Assembly (NCBI GenBank): GCA_038147495.1
Contig: JAYQTT010000023.1
Span: forward strand, 1-33,959
DNA from: MED-G116 sp038147495
GTDB lineage: Bacteria > Pseudomonadota > Alphaproteobacteria > Puniceispirillales > Puniceispirillaceae
Reading direction: 5' to 3'
Length of the DNA: 33,959 nt
Shown: in pieces, positions 15,517-24,721 of the stretch
How the letters are laid out: every line of letters starts with the position of its first letter
Numbering within the stretch: the stretch's first letter is position 1
The notes under the pieces: model-generated
The model's input: the letters and a program-made list of their open reading frames with translations, nothing else
Told to the model about the DNA's origin: nothing
The model's database searches: none
Made by a program: the position numbers and the translations under genes

Positions 15517-16728
15517 ATGAAGCTCAATCCCGAATATAGTCTTTTCAACGATAATATGTTCCTGCAGCTTCGATCGGCATTGGAGGGGGTGTCTCCACCT
15601 GACGGGCGTGATGTGATCGATCTTTCGATTGGCGAGCCGCAACTTTCTGGCGGCAATCTCCTTGTTGATAGTGTCGCGGCGCATAACCGGGATTGGCAAT
15701 TTTATCCAAAGGTGCCCGGCATTCCGGAATTCACTGATGCTGTCTGCGGCTATATAGAGCGCCGATGGCCGGATGCGGCGGCATTCGCCGCGTTGCGGGG
15801 CCAGATTTTGCCAGTGCCTGGCACGCGCGAACCATTGGCGTTTTTGGGCGGCATCATGCGCAATACCAAGGCCAATGCCGTTGCCCTTGTGACCAATCCA
15901 TTCTACCACGCATGGCGGGCCGGTGCGTTGGCGAGCGGTGCCGAAATTGCCTATCTGGACAGCCATAAATCAAACGATTTCCTGCCCGATCTGGAAAACA
16001 TCTCTTCCGATCTGCTTGATCGCGTGACCATCATGTATCTGTGCAGCCCGACGAACCCGCAGGGCAGTGTGATGTCGCTGCCCTATCTGGTGCATGCGCT
16101 GGAACTTGCGCGAAAGCACGATTTTCTTCTTGTGATGGATGAATGTTACGCCGACATCTGGCGCGGTGAGACGCCGCCGCCCGGCATGCTGGAAGCCGCC
16201 GCCAAAATTGCCCGGCCGGGCGATGACGACCCGCTGTCGCATGTGGTTGTTTTGAACTCGCTGTCAAAACGTTCAAGCGCGGCGGGCTTGCGGGCAGGCT
16301 TTATCATTGGTGATAAACAGGTCATTGCCCAATATGGAAAGCTGGTGGCAAACAGCGGATCGCTGGTCCCGACACCGCTTTTGCGTGTTGCCGCCGATCT
16401 TTATAATGATGATCAACATGTTGAACAGATTCGCGCCCATTATAATGAATCATTTGCCATTGCCGCCCGGCATCTTGGTGTGACTCCGCCGCGTGGCGGG
16501 TTTTTTCTGTGGCTGGAAGTCGGCGATGATTTGGATTTTGTGAGGCGATTAATGGCGGAGGAAGGCATCAGGGCGTTGCCCGGCCAATTTATGGGCGCGG
16601 CTGGAGCCGAGGCCAATCCGGCGGCCGGATTTGTGCGCTTGGCGCTGGTCCATGACCATAAATCTATCGATGAAGCAATGCGGCGGGTGGCACGCCTTTG
16701 GCATTCGGTCCAGTCCGGTGTAGCCTGA
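15517..16728 (+). CDS. dapC: Class I/II aminotransferase, probable succinyldiaminopimelate transaminase
   Basis: Fold-type I PLP aminotransferase of 403 residues. Visible signatures are IDLSIGEPQ near 35-43, VPGTREPLAFL, NPFYHAW, YLCSPTNPQGSVM with the PLP-contacting Asn, VMDECYADIW with the PLP Asp/Tyr, and LNSLSKRSSAAGLRAGF with the Schiff-base Lys and phosphate Arg. The C-terminal PPRGGFFLWLEV is typical. The SLSKRS-x-x-GLRxGF form and the early YPKVPG-like stretch match DapC of the lysine/diaminopimelate pathway, and dapF and asd are in the same window. A GGAAGGG about 12 bases upstream supports the start. A general aspartate aminotransferase is the alternative. Confidence 0.75.
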   Translation: MKLNPEYSLFNDNMFLQLRSALEGVSPPDGRDVIDLSIGEPQLSGGNLLVDSVAAHNRDWQFYPKVPGIPEFTDAVCGYIERRWPDAAAFAALRGQILPVPGTREPLAFLGGIMRNTKANAVALVTNPFYHAWRAGALASGAEIAYLDSHKSNDFLPDLENISSDLLDRVTIMYLCSPTNPQGSVMSLPYLVHALELARKHDFLLVMDECYADIWRGETPPPGMLEAAAKIARPGDDDPLSHVVVLNSLSKRSSAAGLRAGFIIGDKQVIAQYGKLVANSGSLVPTPLLRVAADLYNDDQHVEQIRAHYNESFAIAARHLGVTPPRGGFFLWLEVGDDLDFVRRLMAEEGIRALPGQFMGAAGAEANPAAGFVRLALVHDHKSIDEAMRRVARLWHSVQSGVA

Positions 16729-16735
16729 CAAGAGC

Positions 16736-19108
16736 ATGATGGATTCTGAAACTAAAAAACCAATTCTGTCGCCGGTTCTCTGGCAATTTCTGCGGCACCG
16801 TATGCAGGAATTGCTTGGGATTTTTTTGGTTGCGATTGGCCTTGGCCTGGCGCTGGCGCTGGTGACCAGCAGTTCAAGCGATACGGCCATGGGCGTTGTC
16901 TCAAGCTATGAGGTGGTCAACCTGCTTGGCAGGGGTGGGGCGCTGGTGGCCGGATTTGTCAGGGATATATTGGGCAATGCCAGCTATTGTCTGGTGCTGT
17001 TTCCGCTGTTCTGGGGTTACCGGCTTATCCGTAAACAGCGGATCGGCCAGAAACGGGTCAGGCTACTTGTTGCGCCTTTCGCGCTAGGCCTTTTGGCGAC
17101 AGGGTTTTATGGCATCGCAGGTGGCAATCTGGGGATTGATGGTGGCGGCGAGACCGATGATGGGGGCGCAGTTGGTGCCATCATCCATAAGGCTCTTGAG
17201 CCATTGATTCCAGAATTGCCGATGATCTGGGAGCTGACAAAAACACATTATGTTGGCATTGGCTGTATGGTGCTTGGCCTGTTGCTATTGGCGTGGTCTG
17301 CGGCGCTGTCGCGTGCCCAATTTGCGTTGTTGACGACACCGGCGAAACTGTTTGCCAAAGGTGTGGGCAAGCTGTTCCGGATACTTGTTCCAGAGGGCGG
17401 CTGGGCGCGGAATAATTCCGATGATGCTGTCACTGAAAAACCGAAGAAAGCCAAACAGGCGAAAAAGAAAGCCAGCAAAGGAGGCCAGCGCAAGGAACCT
17501 GTTCTTGTGGCCGGTGCAACGCCGCTTGATGCGTCCGCAGACAGGCCACGCACCCGTTCATCTGGCAAGCAGGAGAGCCTTGATTTTGGCTCCAGCCCGA
17601 CATTCACCTTGCCTGCCAGAAAGCTTCTGAAGGCACCCAAAAAGGCGGCGGCGGGACCCTCGAAACAGGCCCTTGCCGAGCGAGCGGCGGAACTGGAAAG
17701 CGTGCTCGGTGACTTTTCGGTCAATGGCAGCATTGGTGACGCGCGCTATGGCCCGGTTGTTACACGTTATGATTTGAACCCGGCACCCGGCACAAAATCG
17801 CAAAGGGTGATCGCGCTGGCAGATGATATTGCCAGATCGATGAGTGCGGTCTCGGTGCGTGTTGCTGTTGTCCCCGGGCAAAATGTTATCGGCATTGAGC
17901 TTCCGAATCCTGACCGGCAGGTCGTGATGCTGCGGGAAATACTCGATCACGAAATCTGGCATGATGATGACAGTGATCTGCCAATGGCACTTGGCAAGGA
18001 TATCGCCGGCACGCCAGTTGTTGCCGATCTTGCGCGGATGCCGCATTTGCTTGTTGCTGGTACCACAGGTTCCGGTAAGTCGGTTGGCATCAACGCGATG
18101 ATCCTGTCGCTTCTCTACAGGCATACACCGGAAACCTGCCGGATGATCATGATCGATCCAAAGATGCTGGAACTGTCTGTATATGACGGCATTCCGCATC
18201 TTCTCAGCCCGGTTGTTACCGATCCGTCAAAAGCGGTGACGGCACTGAAATGGGCGGTTCGGGAAATGGAAAGCCGCTATCGCAACATGGCGAAGATGGG
18301 GGTCCGGAACATCACCGGCTATAACCAACGCCTTGCCGAGGCGCGCGCCAATGGTGAAGTGCTGACCCGCCGTGTGCAGACAGGTTTTGATTCGGAAACA
18401 GGCAAACCTGTGCATGAGGAAGAGGTTCTGGACCTTGCGCCGCTGCCCTTTATTGTCGTCGTTATTGACGAGGTTGCCGATCTGATGCTTGTCGCCGGTA
18501 AAGAGATCGAAGCCGCTGTTCAGCGTCTGGCCCAGATGGCCCGCGCCGCTGGCATTCATGTCATCATGGCGACACAGCGCCCATCGGTGGATGTGATTAC
18601 CGGCACGATCAAGGCCAATTTCCCCACCCGAATCAGTTTCCAGGTCACATCAAGGATCGACAGCCGCACCATTCTTGGTGAACAGGGCGCAGAGCAATTG
18701 CTTGGGCGCGGTGACATGCTGTTCATGGAAGGCGGCGGGCGTGTCTTGCGGGTGCATGGCCCATTCGTTGACGACAGTGAGGTTGAAGCCGTGGCCAACT
18801 TCCTTCGCCAGCAGGGTGCGCCTGAATATGACGAAAGGGTGGTTGCTGAAGAAACCGGCGAGACAGGTGACAGTGATGCACTTGGGGCAATGGGCGGAAG
18901 TGGTAACAGCCTTTATGAACAGGCGGTCCAGCTTGTGGTGCGCGAGCAAAAAGCCTCAACCAGCTTTGTGCAGCGGCACCTTAAAATCGGCTATAATCGG
19001 GCCGCAACGATCATCGAAGAAATGGAAAGCAACGGGATAATCAGCGCCGCCAATCATGTTGGCAAACGTGATGTTCTGATTACGGCGGATGACGGAGATG
19101 GAATGTGA
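16736..19108 (+). CDS. ftsK: DNA translocase FtsK
   Basis: Septum-anchored ATPase that pumps chromosomal DNA during division and activates XerCD recombination at dif. The N-terminal 200 residues contain about four hydrophobic helices (near 27-47, 58-87, 105-125, 170-188). A basic Lys-rich linker to about residue 310 follows. The motor then contains GDARYGPVVTRYDLNPAPG, Walker A GTTGSGKSVGIN near 441-452, and Walker B IVVVIDEVADL near 573-583. The C-terminal gamma winged helix (LYEQAVQLVVREQKASTSFV through VGKRDVLI) recognises KOPS. At 790 residues it has a short linker, as in many alphaproteobacteria. It begins seven bases after dapC; a second ATG is one codon in. It overlaps lolA at TGATG. 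Confidence 0.96.
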   Translation: MMDSETKKPILSPVLWQFLRHRMQELLGIFLVAIGLGLALALVTSSSSDTAMGVVSSYEVVNLLGRGGALVAGFVRDILGNASYCLVLFPLFWGYRLIRKQRIGQKRVRLLVAPFALGLLATGFYGIAGGNLGIDGGGETDDGGAVGAIIHKALEPLIPELPMIWELTKTHYVGIGCMVLGLLLLAWSAALSRAQFALLTTPAKLFAKGVGKLFRILVPEGGWARNNSDDAVTEKPKKAKQAKKKASKGGQRKEPVLVAGATPLDASADRPRTRSSGKQESLDFGSSPTFTLPARKLLKAPKKAAAGPSKQALAERAAELESVLGDFSVNGSIGDARYGPVVTRYDLNPAPGTKSQRVIALADDIARSMSAVSVRVAVVPGQNVIGIELPNPDRQVVMLREILDHEIWHDDDSDLPMALGKDIAGTPVVADLARMPHLLVAGTTGSGKSVGINAMILSLLYRHTPETCRMIMIDPKMLELSVYDGIPHLLSPVVTDPSKAVTALKWAVREMESRYRNMAKMGVRNITGYNQRLAEARANGEVLTRRVQTGFDSETGKPVHEEEVLDLAPLPFIVVVIDEVADLMLVAGKEIEAAVQRLAQMARAAGIHVIMATQRPSVDVITGTIKANFPTRISFQVTSRIDSRTILGEQGAEQLLGRGDMLFMEGGGRVLRVHGPFVDDSEVEAVANFLRQQGAPEYDERVVAEETGETGDSDALGAMGGSGNSLYEQAVQLVVREQKASTSFVQRHLKIGYNRAATIIEEMESNGIISAANHVGKRDVLITADDGDGM

Positions 19109-19710
19109 TGCGGGTGATGATGCGGCGCTGGTTGTCGAACGGGATTGGGCTGGGCCTGGCCATATTGTTGGTGATGGTGTCTCCGGCGATTGCCGAGACC
19201 GATTATGTCGATGCGGCAGAAAAATGGTTTGCCAAAATCACCACGATGAAGGCGCGCTTCACGCAGGTTGGTTCAGACGGCTCGGTGGCAGAGGGAGAGC
19301 TGCATCTGCGCCGTCCGCACCGGATGAAAATCATCTATGACAGTGATGAGCCTCTTATTCTGCTGACAACGCCGGTATGGCTTCATGTTGACCGGCCAGA
19401 GCGTAAAAATGTGACCAGCTATCCGATCAGTGAAACACCGCTTTCCCTGATCTTGCAGGAAGATGTCAAATTGCGCGGCGATGAGTATCAAACGCAAAGC
19501 GACCTGCGTGACGGTATTGTCAGTATTAGAATCGACAAGAAAACCGGCAATGCGGCGGGCACATTAACGCTTGAATTTACCGCAGAACCGTTTGAGCTGC
19601 GGCGCTGGACAATCAAGGATGCCACTGACGTGACCACCGTTGTGACATTGCAGAACATGCGCTATGGCCATAAATACCGGAATGAATTCTTCGCCCAGCC
19701 TCTTTATTAA
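19108..19710 (+). CDS. lolA: Outer-membrane lipoprotein carrier protein
   Basis: Periplasmic chaperone that takes lipoproteins from the LolCDE transporter to the outer-membrane receptor. There is a signal peptide (basic MRRW, hydrophobic core GIGLGLAILLVMV, cleavage after SPAIA near residue 28). The mature part has the LolA-type half-barrel pattern: KARFTQVGSDGSVAEGELHLRRPHRMKIIYDSD, recognisable by ARFTQ and the Arg-Pro turn, then SETPLSLIL and LTLEFTAEPFELRRWTIKDA. About 200 residues is typical. The ATG shares its first base with the ftsK stop; a GTG one codon upstream is also open. The alphaproteobacterial order ftsK-lolA-xthA supports the call. Confidence 0.87.
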   Translation: MRVMMRRWLSNGIGLGLAILLVMVSPAIAETDYVDAAEKWFAKITTMKARFTQVGSDGSVAEGELHLRRPHRMKIIYDSDEPLILLTTPVWLHVDRPERKNVTSYPISETPLSLILQEDVKLRGDEYQTQSDLRDGIVSIRIDKKTGNAAGTLTLEFTAEPFELRRWTIKDATDVTTVVTLQNMRYGHKYRNEFFAQPLY

Positions 19711-19801
19711 GCGCGATTGCCACAAGGCTTGATTGCTCTGGATCGCGTTTGCCGCCCATTTACCACCCATTTACCGCCAAAATCATGAAAGTTGATGCAT
19801 T

Positions 19802-20581
19802 ATGAAACTGGCAACCTGGAACATAAATTCGGTCAGATTGCGGATAGATCTTGTCACCCGGTTTCTGAAGGAATGCGACGTGGATGTGCTGTGTCTGCAA
19901 GAAACCAAAACCGAAGACGGGTTTTTTCCGGTTGACGCGCTGGCCGAGGCAGGATGGATGCATCATGCTTTCAGGGGCGAAAAATCCTATAATGGTGTTG
20001 CGATTGTCTCGCGTCATCCGCTTGAGGATGCGCGTCATTTGGAATGGGCTGGCAAGTCTGATTGCCGCCATATTGTCGCCCGACTTGCCGGTGGACCGGA
20101 GATACATAATTTCTATGTACCGGCTGGCGGCGATATCCCGGACCGTGACGAGAATCCGAAATTTGGTCACAAACTTGATTTCATCGAGGAGATGACGCGC
20201 TTTTTTACGGAAAATCCGCCACAGAATGCGATCCTTGTCGGTGATCTCAACATTGCGCCATTGGCCGAGGATGTGTGGTCATCAAAACAGCTGTTAAAAG
20301 TTGTCAGCCACACCCCCGTTGAAACCGAAGGTTTGAAGCGGTTGATCAAGGAAGGCGGCTGGGTTGATGCGATCCGCCTTGCCTATGGCCCGGAGGAAAA
20401 AATCTATTCCTGGTGGTCGTACAGGGCGCGTGACTGGGCCGCCAGCAACCGGGGAAGGCGGCTGGATCATGTCTGGATGAGCCCGGATCTTATCGGCGCA
20501 CTTCGCAAGGCTGACATCAAGGCCGAATATCGCGGCGCCGAAAAACCGTCAGACCATGTGCCGGTGATTGTCGAGTTCTAG
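19802..20581 (+). CDS. xthA: Exodeoxyribonuclease III
   Basis: AP endonuclease/3'-5' exonuclease of base excision repair, 259 residues. The EEP-fold motifs are all present: WNINSVRLR at the start (metal-binding Asn), LCLQETKTED with the catalytic Glu near residue 34, YNGVAIVSR, HNFYVPAGGD, ILVGDLNIAP with the catalytic Asp/Asn, YSWWSYR, RRLDHVWMS and SDHVPVIVEF with the catalytic Asp-His. The ribosome binding site is weak. The 91-bp gap after lolA contains two near-identical CCCATTTACC segments at about 19756-19776 just before the start. Confidence 0.94.
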   Translation: MKLATWNINSVRLRIDLVTRFLKECDVDVLCLQETKTEDGFFPVDALAEAGWMHHAFRGEKSYNGVAIVSRHPLEDARHLEWAGKSDCRHIVARLAGGPEIHNFYVPAGGDIPDRDENPKFGHKLDFIEEMTRFFTENPPQNAILVGDLNIAPLAEDVWSSKQLLKVVSHTPVETEGLKRLIKEGGWVDAIRLAYGPEEKIYSWWSYRARDWAASNRGRRLDHVWMSPDLIGALRKADIKAEYRGAEKPSDHVPVIVEF

Positions 20582-20630
20582 CCACTCACCGCAGGCCGGA
20601 CCCGACAGCATTGTCCACATATGTCATGCG

Positions 20631-20646
20631 GTGAAATGCTTTTCAC
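20631..20646 (+). promoter_or_regulatory. Small hairpin upstream of dapF
   Basis: GTGAAA and TTTCAC flank a TGCT loop, a perfect 6-bp stem about 30 bases before the dapF ATG in the 93-bp gap after xthA. No T-run follows, so it is more likely an operator or leader hairpin than a terminator. Confidence 0.3.
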
Positions 20647-20674
20647 TGTGGCAAATATGGCGTATATCCTCGGC

Positions 20675-21528
20675 ATGACCGATTTTGTGAAAATGCATGG
20701 ACTTGGAAACGACTTTGTTGTGCTTGATGCACGCGAAGATACGTCCTTGCGCGTTGGTGTTGAGGCGGCGAAGGCTATCGCTGACCGTCGGCGTGGCATC
20801 GGCTGTGACCAGATTCTGGTCATGCGCAAGGCCGAGACTGCCGATCTGTTCATGGAGATTCTGAACAGTGATGGCAGCCATGCCAAGGCGTGTGGCAATG
20901 GCACCCGCTGTGTTGCCGATCTGGTGCTGGCGGAAAGCAACGCAAAACAGCTGACAATCGCCACTGATGGGGGTTGTTGAGGGCGTGGCGTGATGTCGAT
21001 GGATTGGTCTCGGTTGATATGGGTCCGGCATTTCTGGATTGGCAGGACGTGCCGTTGGCCAGCCCGATGGACACGCTTGCCGTTGATATTGACGGCGCCC
21101 CGGGGCCGGCAGTCTGTCATTCGATGGGAAATCCGCATGCGGTGATCTTTGTTGATGACGTGATGAATATTGATGTGCCGGCGATTGGTCCGGCGATCGA
21201 ACATGCCCCGATTTTTCCAGACAGAGTCAATGTGTCATTTGTCCAGAAGATTGAGGATGGCACCTTTCGGATGCGCGTTTGGGAACGCGGCGTTGGTATC
21301 ACCATGGCCTGTGGCAGCGGGGCGTGCGCGGTGGGTGTGGCTATTGCCCGGCGCGGGCTTGGCGGGAGGAAGAACCGGATTGTCATGGATGGTGGTGCGG
21401 TATCAATTGACTGGCAGGAAGATCAGCAGCCCGGTGGCCGCGTGATCATGACCGGTCCGGTGGCCTATGTCTGTCATGGCCACTTTGCCGGAAGATTGGC
21501 ATCTTTGATGGACGATGCCGATGGCTGA
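20675..21528 (+). CDS. dapF: Diaminopimelate epimerase, frame interrupted once
   Basis: Converts LL- to meso-diaminopimelate for lysine and peptidoglycan. The first half begins MTDFVKMHGLGNDFVVLDA and includes the first catalytic Cys in HAKACGNGTRC. The second half includes MGNPHAVIFVDD and the second catalytic Cys in MACGSGACAVG. One T is missing from a run near 20978, between ATDGG and LLRAWRDVDG, which ends the first frame early; restoring it gives 284 residues, the family length. DapF is essential in most Gram-negatives and both catalytic Cys are kept, so a sequence error is likely. The ATG at 20675 was chosen because homology begins there. Its end overlaps mtaB. Confidence 0.9.
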
Positions 21529-22786
21529 ACGAAATGCCCCGAAGCTGGAAACATTTGGCTGTCGCTTGAACATTTGGGAGTCCGAGGTGATGCGTGAGCA
21601 GGCTGGTGTCGCCGGCCTCAATGACGCGATCATTTTCAACACCTGCGCGGTGACATCCGAAGCTGAACGGCAAGCCCGACAGGCCATTCGGCGCGCCCGC
21701 CGCGAGAACCCCGATGCGAAAATCGTGGTGACCGGCTGTGCCGCCCAAATCACACCTGAAGCCTGGGCAGCGATGCCAGAAGTTGATCATGTGATGGGCA
21801 ACGCGGAAAAGCTGGATGCTCGTAAATGGCAGGCGCTTGCCGATGGCACCGCGGGTGACCTTGTGGTCAGCGATATTATGGCACTTAATGAAACCGCCCC
21901 GCATATGGTCGACAGCTTTGCCGGTCACACGCGCGGGTTTCTGCAGGTGCAACAGGGGTGTGATCACAGATGCACGTTCTGCATTATCCCCTATGGCCGT
22001 GGCAATAACCGGTCTGCCCCCGCGATGCAGATAATCGAGTCGGCGCGGCGGCTGGTGGATGATGGATGTGCTGAGATTGTGCTGACCGGGGTGGATATCA
22101 CCTCATGGGGCAGCGACATGCCGAACCGCCCCCGTCTTGGCCAGCTTGTCAGAAAATTGCTGGCTGAGGTGCCGGGCCTTTCGCGTCTTCGTTTGTCATC
22201 TGTTGACCCTGCCGAACCGGATCATGATCTGATGGATGTATTGGCAGATGATGATCGGCTGATGCCGCATTTGCATTTGTCGATGCAACATGGAGACGAT
22301 CTGATTCTCAAGCGCATGAAGCGTCGCCATATGGCGCGTGATGTGGTGCGGTTTTGTGATGAGGCCCGCCGCCGCCGCCCCGACATTGTTTTTGGCGCGG
22401 ATTTGATTGCCGGTTTTCCCACCGAAACAGACGCACAACATCAACAAAGCCTCGACCTGGTGGACCGTGCTGGCGTCAGTTTTTTACATGTATTCCCGTT
22501 TTCGCCGCGCGAAGGCACACCGGCCGCGCGCATGCCGCAGCTTGATGGATCGATCGTCCGCCAACGGGCGGCGGCGCTCCGCCAGCATGGCCAAGCCCGG
22601 TTGCATAGGCTGTTGGACCATGCCGTTGGCAGTCGCGATCAGATGCTTGTCGAGGCTGGCAACAATGGCCATGGGCGGAATTTTGCCAAAATGCAGCTTC
22701 AGGGTGACTATGTTGCAAGCGGTACGGTGGTCGATGTGACGGTAAAGGCGCGGCAGGGTGACAGCCTGCTCGTTGAGAGGTGTTGA
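21515..22786 (+). CDS. mtaB: tRNA t6A37 methylthiotransferase
   Basis: Radical-SAM methylthiotransferase that converts t6A37 of tRNA to ms2t6A. Three N-terminal cluster Cys lie in TFGCRLN, FNTCAVT and VTGCAAQ, and the radical-SAM cluster Cys in GCDHRCTFCIIPYGRG. LSSVDPAEPD, HLHLSMQHGDDLILKRMKRRH and ADLIAGFPTET follow, and a C-terminal TRAM-like end closes the 423-residue chain. The pattern fits MtaB better than MiaB, whose motif at the first Cys is TYGCQMN. It overlaps dapF by 14 bases (or 8 if translation starts at the ATG at 21521), and ftsY begins one base after the stop; dapF-mtaB-ftsY is a familiar alphaproteobacterial order. Confidence 0.88.
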   Translation: MPMAERNAPKLETFGCRLNIWESEVMREQAGVAGLNDAIIFNTCAVTSEAERQARQAIRRARRENPDAKIVVTGCAAQITPEAWAAMPEVDHVMGNAEKLDARKWQALADGTAGDLVVSDIMALNETAPHMVDSFAGHTRGFLQVQQGCDHRCTFCIIPYGRGNNRSAPAMQIIESARRLVDDGCAEIVLTGVDITSWGSDMPNRPRLGQLVRKLLAEVPGLSRLRLSSVDPAEPDHDLMDVLADDDRLMPHLHLSMQHGDDLILKRMKRRHMARDVVRFCDEARRRRPDIVFGADLIAGFPTETDAQHQQSLDLVDRAGVSFLHVFPFSPREGTPAARMPQLDGSIVRQRAAALRQHGQARLHRLLDHAVGSRDQMLVEAGNNGHGRNFAKMQLQGDYVASGTVVDVTVKARQGDSLLVERC

Positions 22787-22787
22787 G

Positions 22788-23717
22788 ATGAGCTGGTTAC
22801 AAAAACTGAAAGACGGCCTTGGCAAGACCAAAGCGAAAGTTACCGACCAGCTGTCGTCACTTCTGGGCAAACCAAAGATCGATGCGGCCTCGCTTGAAGA
22901 GGTTGAGGATGCGTTGATTGCTGCCGACCTTGGCACCCAATCGGCAATGCGTCTTGCCGCGGCAATCCGCAAATATAAATTTGATGGGCCGGTCACGCGC
23001 GAATCGCTGGCGTCAGCCCTGTCGGATGGAATCACCGAAATTCTCGAACCTGTGGCAAAGCCGATTGTCGTTGATGGGTCTGGCAAGCCGCATGTTGTCC
23101 TGCTGGTTGGGGTGAACGGATCTGGCAAGACAACCACCGCCGGTAAGCTGGCACAACAATGGCGCTCCGAAGGCAAGACGGTCATGCTGGCCGCAGGTGA
23201 CACCTTTCGCGCGGCCGCGATTGAACAATTGCAAATCTGGGGAGAGCGTACCGGCACCGAAGTTGTCGCTGGCAATCAGGGCGGTGATGCGGCGGCGCTC
23301 GCCTATACAGCGATGGAAAAGGCGCGTGCGGCGGGAACGGATGTTCTGATCATTGATACGGCCGGTCGGTTGCAAAACCGGACTGAGCTGATGGATGAGC
23401 TTGCCAAGATCCTGCGGGTTATTCGCAAGCTCGATGAGACGGCACCGCATGATTCGATCATCGTTCTTGATGGAACGGTGGGCCAGAATGCGATCAGTCA
23501 GGTCAAGGCGTTTCAGGACGTGGCAGATGTCAGTGGTCTGATCGTGACAAAACTCGATGGCTCTGCCAAAGGCGGCATTGTGATTGCCCTTGCCGAGACA
23601 TTCGGTCTGCCGGTGCATGCTGTTGGCGTTGGAGAGGGTGCGGATGACCTTCAGCCCTTTGCCGCGCGTGATTTCGCCAATGCCCTGACCGGAGCAGGTG
23701 CTGACCGCGAGGTCTAG
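22788..23717 (+). CDS. ftsY: Signal recognition particle receptor FtsY
   Basis: Membrane-associated SRP GTPase that receives Ffh-bound ribosomes at the translocon. Its 309 residues comprise a short N-terminal amphipathic helix (MSWLQKLKDGLGKTKAKV) and the NG domain. G1 is GVNGSGKTTTAGKL near 108-121, the I-box region DTFRAAAIEQL follows, then G3 DTAGRLQN, G4 TKLDGSAKGG and the closing GVGEGADDLQPF. The long acidic A domain of E. coli FtsY is absent, as is common in alphaproteobacteria. GAGAGG sits 14 bases before the ATG. An upstream in-frame ATG at 22758 lies inside mtaB and adds no homology. The stop overlaps the convergent YdcF-like gene by four bases. Confidence 0.95.
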   Translation: MSWLQKLKDGLGKTKAKVTDQLSSLLGKPKIDAASLEEVEDALIAADLGTQSAMRLAAAIRKYKFDGPVTRESLASALSDGITEILEPVAKPIVVDGSGKPHVVLLVGVNGSGKTTTAGKLAQQWRSEGKTVMLAAGDTFRAAAIEQLQIWGERTGTEVVAGNQGGDAAALAYTAMEKARAAGTDVLIIDTAGRLQNRTELMDELAKILRVIRKLDETAPHDSIIVLDGTVGQNAISQVKAFQDVADVSGLIVTKLDGSAKGGIVIALAETFGLPVHAVGVGEGADDLQPFAARDFANALTGAGADREV

Positions 23718-24523
23718 GACGGGCCGGGCAGAAAATCAGAACCACGCCCCGTCAGGCGATAGACAATGAGTCCGGCTGCCTCATGCAGCAGCGTGCGTAC
23801 TTTGCCGATGCCGCCCGGAAGATTGTAAAATTCATTTTGTTTTGTGCCGGTAATGTAATCGACCGGATAGGGAACGATGCCGCGCCAACCGGCGGCTTGG
23901 AATGCACCCACCGCGCGCGGCATATGGTTCGCCGACGTCACCAATATCCAGCGTGCGCCAGGCTGCGGCAACACAAGGTCACGGGTGAAGACACCATTTT
24001 CATATGTATTGCGGCTGCGCCCCTCAAACAGGATCCGATCATCAGGCACACCAAGATCATCCAGAATCTGCTGGATCATCTTTGCCGGAGGCCAGCCACG
24101 CGGCACAAGCGCACCGGAAAAACCGGTAAATACCAATGGCACATCCGGATATTGCCGATGCAATGCAAGCCCGGCTGTCAGGCGTTCAACGGATTGATTC
24201 TGTTGTGGCTGATTTCGTTGTTCTGAAACAAGGCCAGAGCCGGTATGCCCGCCAAGAACAATGATTCCATCGACCGGGCGTCCGGCAAGATCGGGCTGGG
24301 CAAAGCGATTTTCCAGAAACCGAAGTCCGGTCTCGGATAATGGCAGGAATCCATACGTTAAAGGCAGGGCTACAGCCAATGTGAGGCAGGTTGCCTTCAG
24401 CCTTGGTTTGCGCAGCCAGCGCGCCAATCCGGCAATGATAAGCAACAGGAACGGGTGAAACAGCGGCTCAAGCAGCACATTCAATGTTTTGAGAGAATAA
24501 AAAACATCCGTCATTCTTGACAA
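23714..24523 (-). CDS. YdcF/ElyC-like DUF218 membrane protein
   Basis: A 269-residue protein with two N-terminal hydrophobic segments (about 17-35 and 44-60) followed by an extracytoplasmic DUF218 domain. VDGIIVLGGHTGSG is the first strand and loop, VPLVFTGFSGAL the second, and ILFEGRSRNTYEN plus ILVTSANHMPRAVGAFQAAGW carry the conserved Glu/Ser/Asn and His-Met-x-Arg positions. ElyC and SanA relatives affect envelope integrity and lipid-carrier use; no defined substrate is established for this group. The start could be the ATG at 24523 or at 24514. It is convergent with ftsY (four-base overlap) and divergent from ffh. Confidence 0.85.
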   Translation of the reverse strand: MSRMTDVFYSLKTLNVLLEPLFHPFLLLIIAGLARWLRKPRLKATCLTLAVALPLTYGFLPLSETGLRFLENRFAQPDLAGRPVDGIIVLGGHTGSGLVSEQRNQPQQNQSVERLTAGLALHRQYPDVPLVFTGFSGALVPRGWPPAKMIQQILDDLGVPDDRILFEGRSRNTYENGVFTRDLVLPQPGARWILVTSANHMPRAVGAFQAAGWRGIVPYPVDYITGTKQNEFYNLPGGIGKVRTLLHEAAGLIVYRLTGRGSDFLPGPS

Positions 24524-24721
24524 TTTCTCTCAAAAAGCGCAATACACAGTCGAAATTCCGGCCATCGCCGAACACATTGACCTTAGCGGGTTCCATCCGT
24601 CCTTGAAGTTTTCGGAGCACGGATGCCGTTTTCGCGTTTGTGGTGTAGTGATGATCGGACAAGGTAATTCGCAGCCCTGCAGCGCATGGCTTGCATCATT
24701 GAGATGGGGTTTGACGGCGAT

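Noticed and set aside
20970..20985. Programmed frameshifting as explanation for the dapF and other breaks
   Set aside because: No slippery heptamer with a downstream structure, and DapF, RimM, Asd and LeuC are not known to use it; most shifts need a restored base in ordinary short runs.
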